DNA of 64,000 nt from Pararhodonellum marinum (GTDB taxonomy: Bacteria > Bacteroidota > Bacteroidia > Cytophagales > Cyclobacteriaceae): positions 62,001 to 126,000 of the forward strand of contig NZ_JACEFJ010000007.1 of the NCBI RefSeq assembly GCF_015354735.1. The letters are read 5' to 3'. The notes under the pieces were generated by a model, which was not told the DNA's origin, did no database searches, and worked only from the letters and a program-made list of their open reading frames with translations. A program made the translations under genes and the position numbers. Shown here piece by piece: positions 61,597-64,000 of the stretch. How positions within the stretch are numbered: the first letter of the stretch is position 1; the number at the start of each line of letters is the position of its first letter.

Positions 61597-63072
61597 ATGA
61601 AGAATTTTCAGAAATACCTATATATCTTATCCATCGGAGTCATTTCAGCCTGTCAATACGAATTTCCCGAAGTTCCGGTAATTGAACCGGGCCCCGGTGC
61701 TGCCGACTTTTCCAAGGTGGTCTCTGTGGGTGATGCGATGACAGCTGGTTTTATGGATGGAGCCCTTTACAATAGAGGGCAGCAAAATTCCTTTGCCAAT
61801 ATCCTTGCCGGACAAATGGCTCTTGCTGGAGGAGGTGATTTTAACCTTCCGGATATCGAATCCCAAAACGGCTTTTTCGGCATGGGACCAGGCGGTGTCC
61901 CATTGGGAAGACTTATCCTAACTGTCAATCCAACTACCGGAGCCACTGCTCCTGCCCCGATTGGTGTGGGTGAACTTCCTGCTCCTTTCACAGGTGACAA
62001 GACTGCCTTGAACAACTTTGGCGTACCCAACATCACCTTGGGGTTGGCCTTGATCCCCCAAACCGGTGGCCCGAATGTTCCTCAAAATCCAGCTTACAAT
62101 CCATTTTATGCTAGGTTTGCCAGCAATCCGGGTACTTCTACCATCATCGGTGACGCAGCAGCTGCTTTGGCCAACGGCGGTACATTCTTTACCTTTTGGT
62201 TGGGAGGAAGTGACGTCTTGGGATATGCCGCAGGTGGAGCAGCTGATCCTTCCTTGCTCACCTCAGATGCTGACTTTCAAGCCAGACTGACTGTGGCACT
62301 TGGATCCATGCTTCAGGCCAACCCAGAAGCGAAAGGAGTAGTAGCCAATATACCCGCTTTGGATGTATTGCCTTATTTCAACCTTGTCCCTTGGAATGCC
62401 CTTCCCTTGTCAGAAGCACAGGCCAATCAGGCCAACGGAGCTTATGCCCCATATAACCAAGGACTGGCTGCATTGCAGGCCGCACAAATAATAACTCAGG
62501 AAGAACGCGAACTGCGCACTATTGTGTTTCAAGCGGGCCAAAATGGCTTTGTATTAGAGGATGAAACCTTGACCAACCTTACAGGGCAAGGATTGCCTTC
62601 GATCAGACAGAGCAAAAATTTCGATAAAGCCACCCTTACCCTTTCCCAAGCCTTGGGACAACCGGTGGGCGGAAATCCTGCGCTGATTCGTGGAATCAGC
62701 TTCCCTGTTGAGGATCAATTTGTCTTGATTCCCTCTGAGCAAGATGAAATAAGGACCAAGATCTCCACCTTTAATGGAATCATCGCTTCAGCAGTGCAGG
62801 CCAACGGAGAGCGCCTGGTTTTGGCAGATGTCGAACAATTGCTGGATGATGTGGCTGCTGGAAGGGTTAATTCCGGAGGTGTCACCCTGACCGCTTCCAT
62901 CATTCCGCCAAACGGAGGTTTCTCTGTCGACGGGGTCCATCCAAATGGCCGGGCACATGCCTTCGTAGCCAATGAAATGATCCGAGTGATCAATGACAAA
63001 TGGCAGGCCAATATCCCAAGAGTAAATCCCAATGCTTATGTGGGCAACGATTTGCCTGTAGGTGGGAACTGA
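61597..63072 (+). CDS. SGNH/GDSL-fold lipoprotein with substituted catalytic motifs
   Basis: A 491-residue protein with a lipoprotein signal (lipobox VISAC, Cys19). The SGNH blocks are in order: block I VSVGDAMTAGFMDGALY with Ala47 where the catalytic Ser normally is (GDS); block III FWLGGSDVLGYA with Ser where Asn is expected (GxND); block V VDGVHPNGRAHA with Asp445 and His448 kept. Proteins of this type follow TonB-dependent receptors in Bacteroidota. Loss of Ser and Asn suggests ligand binding rather than hydrolysis, unless the nucleophile lies elsewhere. A terminator follows 20 bp after the stop. Confidence 0.85.
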   Translation: MKNFQKYLYILSIGVISACQYEFPEVPVIEPGPGAADFSKVVSVGDAMTAGFMDGALYNRGQQNSFANILAGQMALAGGGDFNLPDIESQNGFFGMGPGGVPLGRLILTVNPTTGATAPAPIGVGELPAPFTGDKTALNNFGVPNITLGLALIPQTGGPNVPQNPAYNPFYARFASNPGTSTIIGDAAAALANGGTFFTFWLGGSDVLGYAAGGAADPSLLTSDADFQARLTVALGSMLQANPEAKGVVANIPALDVLPYFNLVPWNALPLSEAQANQANGAYAPYNQGLAALQAAQIITQEERELRTIVFQAGQNGFVLEDETLTNLTGQGLPSIRQSKNFDKATLTLSQALGQPVGGNPALIRGISFPVEDQFVLIPSEQDEIRTKISTFNGIIASAVQANGERLVLADVEQLLDDVAAGRVNSGGVTLTASIIPPNGGFSVDGVHPNGRAHAFVANEMIRVINDKWQANIPRVNPNAYVGNDLPVGGN

Positions 63073-63092
63073 TGTTAAGAATTAATCCCTTT

Positions 63093-63121
63093 AAAAAAGA
63101 GCCCAATGGGCTCTTTTTTTT
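63093..63121 (+). terminator. rho-independent terminator after the TonB receptor operon
   Basis: AGAGCCC (63098-63104) and GGGCTCT (63108-63114) form a stem with loop AAT, followed by T's to 63121. It lies about 20 bp past the lipoprotein stop at 63072. Confidence 0.9.
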
Positions 63122-63132
63122 GTCCAAAAAAC

Positions 63133-63161
63133 AAAAACCCGGTCTAGAAGACCGGGTTTTT
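63133..63161. terminator. bidirectional hairpin terminator between lipoprotein and tRNA genes
   Basis: CCCGGTCT (63138-63145), loop AGA, AGACCGGG (63149-63156), with A-runs before and T-runs after. It can stop transcription from both the receptor operon and the oppositely oriented tRNA genes. Confidence 0.85.
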
Positions 63162-63241
63162 GATAACTTTAACCACTAACAACCATAAAACAAAAAGCCT
63201 CAATATGGGGTGAGCCTAAGCCACCACACATCACTTTTTGG

Positions 63242-63313
63242 TAGTCCGTACGGGAATCGAACCCGTGTTTTATCCGTGAAAGGGATACGTCCTAACCCCT
63301 AGACGAACGGACC
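63242..63313 (-). tRNA. tRNA-Glu(TTC), second in the tandem pair
   Basis: A 72-nt gene on the minus strand starting GGTCCGTTCGTCTAGGGG with anticodon TTC in CCCTTTCACGG and T-loop GGGTTCGAATCCC. The acceptor ends ACGGACT plus discriminator A, and CCA is not encoded. It is identical to the copy at 63341-63412, with 27 bp between them. Both are read from the promoter at 63451-63482. Confidence 0.97.
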
Positions 63314-63340
63314 ATTAAAACAAAAACAAGAAATCAAAAG

Positions 63341-63412
63341 TAGTCCGTACGGGAATCGAACCCGTGTTTTATCCGTGAAAGGGATACGTCCTAACCCCTA
63401 GACGAACGGACC
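63341..63412 (-). tRNA. tRNA-Glu(TTC), first in the tandem pair
   Basis: Same 72-nt sequence as the downstream copy: D-loop, anticodon arm with TTC, T-arm GGGTTCGAATCCC. It is transcribed first from the promoter just upstream. The AAAAC spacer between copies carries no other feature. Confidence 0.97.
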
Positions 63413-63450
63413 ATTAAAGCTTGATTTCTTGTCTTTTCAGAAAGGTTTTG

Positions 63451-63482
63451 CAAATATAGAGGGTTAAATTAAGAATGCAAAA
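63451..63482 (-). promoter_or_regulatory. housekeeping promoter of the tRNA-Glu pair
   Basis: On the minus strand, TTTTG (-33) is separated by 19 bp from TATATTTG (-7; 63458-63451), a perfect fit to the Bacteroidota consensus. Transcription would start near 63444, about 30 nt before the first tRNA. Confidence 0.75.
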
Positions 63483-63871
63483 TGCTGCCAAAAAATATTT
63501 GGTTTTGAGTCCCAATCCCTTGATTACAAGAAGTAAAAACTTATCATTCTATGGAGATTTCACCGGCTAATGTAAGGATACTTTCACAATTTAAAATGTC
63601 GGGCATTTATTGGATCAAAGTCTGTTTCATTTTCAATATTTCCAAGATAATCAACAGATTAATCCTTGATTTTTTTAATTTTGAACAATGAACCAACTCA
63701 GCTTTGTAATTTTTTTTGTTGAGATAACATAGTCTACTTGCTCTGCATCAGGCTGTCTTTTGTTTACAAATTATGACTTTGTTTATACGTTATCGGCTTC
63801 AGGTAAACTACTCCTGAATTATATATGTTTACTGATTTATTATACAAAACTTAACTTAAACCTAAAAAAAC
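63483..63871. other. gene-free region upstream of the peroxiredoxin gene
   Basis: AT-rich, no coding frame, no clear promoter motif. A short leader of A-rich sequence precedes the ATG at 63872. Confidence 0.6.
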
Positions 63872-64000
63872 ATGGCACTAAGACTAGGAGATGAAGCTCC
63901 AAATTTCACTGCGGAAACCTCAGAGGGAACCATCGATTTTCATGAGTATCTGGGAGACGGATGGGGGGTCCTTTTTTCCCACCCTGCGGATTACACACCG
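63872..64000 (+). CDS. Prx6-type (1-Cys) peroxiredoxin, N-terminal part cut by window edge
   Basis: The frame runs from ATG 63872 to the end (43 codons): MALRLGDEAPNFTAETSEGT, DFHEYLGDGWGVLFSHPADY, TP. The HPADYTP phrase precedes the peroxidatic Cys in Prx6-type peroxiredoxins. It reduces peroxides in the cytoplasm. The rest lies beyond the window. Confidence 0.92.
   Translation, partial: MALRLGDEAPNFTAETSEGTIDFHEYLGDGWGVLFSHPADYTP

Noticed and set aside
63483-63871. Possible promoter of the peroxiredoxin gene (TATGACTTTG region)
   Set aside because: The spacing inside the -7 motif is wrong (four bases between TA and TTTG).

Overview
The window looks like a chromosomal segment of a Bacteroidota bacterium, most likely order Cytophagales and close to Cyclobacteriaceae (Algoriphagus-like). 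The reasons are a gldC gliding gene, a TonB-dependent receptor with a CarboxypepD_reg-like N-terminus, the ftsX-DUF3098-uppP-truB-ribF gene order, many MacB/FtsX-type permeases, DUF2147/DUF4136/DUF6266 proteins, general lack of Shine-Dalgarno sequences, and promoters of the Bacteroidota TTTG-N19/20-TAnnTTTG type. The genus is an inference from gene content; no rRNA is present.

Region 1 (1-9 kb): three large two-domain FtsX/MacB permeases (the first cut by the window edge), an S41 peptidase gene broken by a frameshift, and a secreted SnoaL-like protein. A near-consensus sigma-54 promoter lies ahead of the 765-3131 permease. Region 2 (8.5-14 kb): an accessory zone shaped by three copies of one IS200-like (RAYT) element. 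One copy is nearly whole but carries a nonsense codon, one has an internal deletion, and one is only the 5' end. They abut a truncated Crp/Fnr gene, a gene lacking its N-terminus, and the start of the SnoaL-like gene. Between them lies a compact operon: DUF2089 regulator, YIP1-like membrane protein, secreted alpha/beta hydrolase, membrane protein, GNAT. Region 3 (14-20.7 kb): a secreted DsbD-N-like protein, a solitary attC-like hairpin, two adjacent RlaP-type nucleotidyltransferases, a toxin-antitoxin pair whose PIN toxin is fused to a copied GH16 tail, gdhA, a MazF remnant and the GH16-like hydrolase. The two GH16 tails form direct repeats around gdhA.

Region 4 (21-35.5 kb): two more permeases, a bestrophin, a Kelch protein, and a MacAB-type locus (adaptor, ATPase, permease, with a four-helix-bundle gene in the middle). 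This locus is divergent from an NtrC-type regulator and histidine kinase. The sigma-54 site upstream of the permease in region 1 suggests that this regulator pair controls the dispersed permeases (inference). Region 5 (36-53 kb): mixed single genes and short operons, including DUF4136 and DUF6266 proteins, a PhyH dioxygenase, an ABC exporter, a broken-lipoprotein/hydrolase/barrel operon, a sulfatase, a beta-carbonic anhydrase, M28 peptidase, a secreted AGE-type epimerase, two serine hydrolases, VOC, DUF2147 and PdeM.

Region 6 (53-64 kb): housekeeping genes ftsX-DUF3098-uppP-truB-ribF-scoAB, then gldC, and a TonB-dependent receptor followed by an SGNH-fold lipoprotein whose catalytic Ser and Asn positions look substituted. 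Two terminators, a tandem pair of identical tRNA-Glu genes with a clear promoter, and the start of a Prx6-type peroxiredoxin close the window.

The best leads are the sigma-54-linked permease network, the solo attC-like hairpin beside the RlaP pair, the PIN-GH16 chimera with gdhA-flanking repeats, the three decaying RAYT copies, and the degenerate SGNH lipoprotein. I found no CRISPR array, integrase, prophage or rRNA operon.
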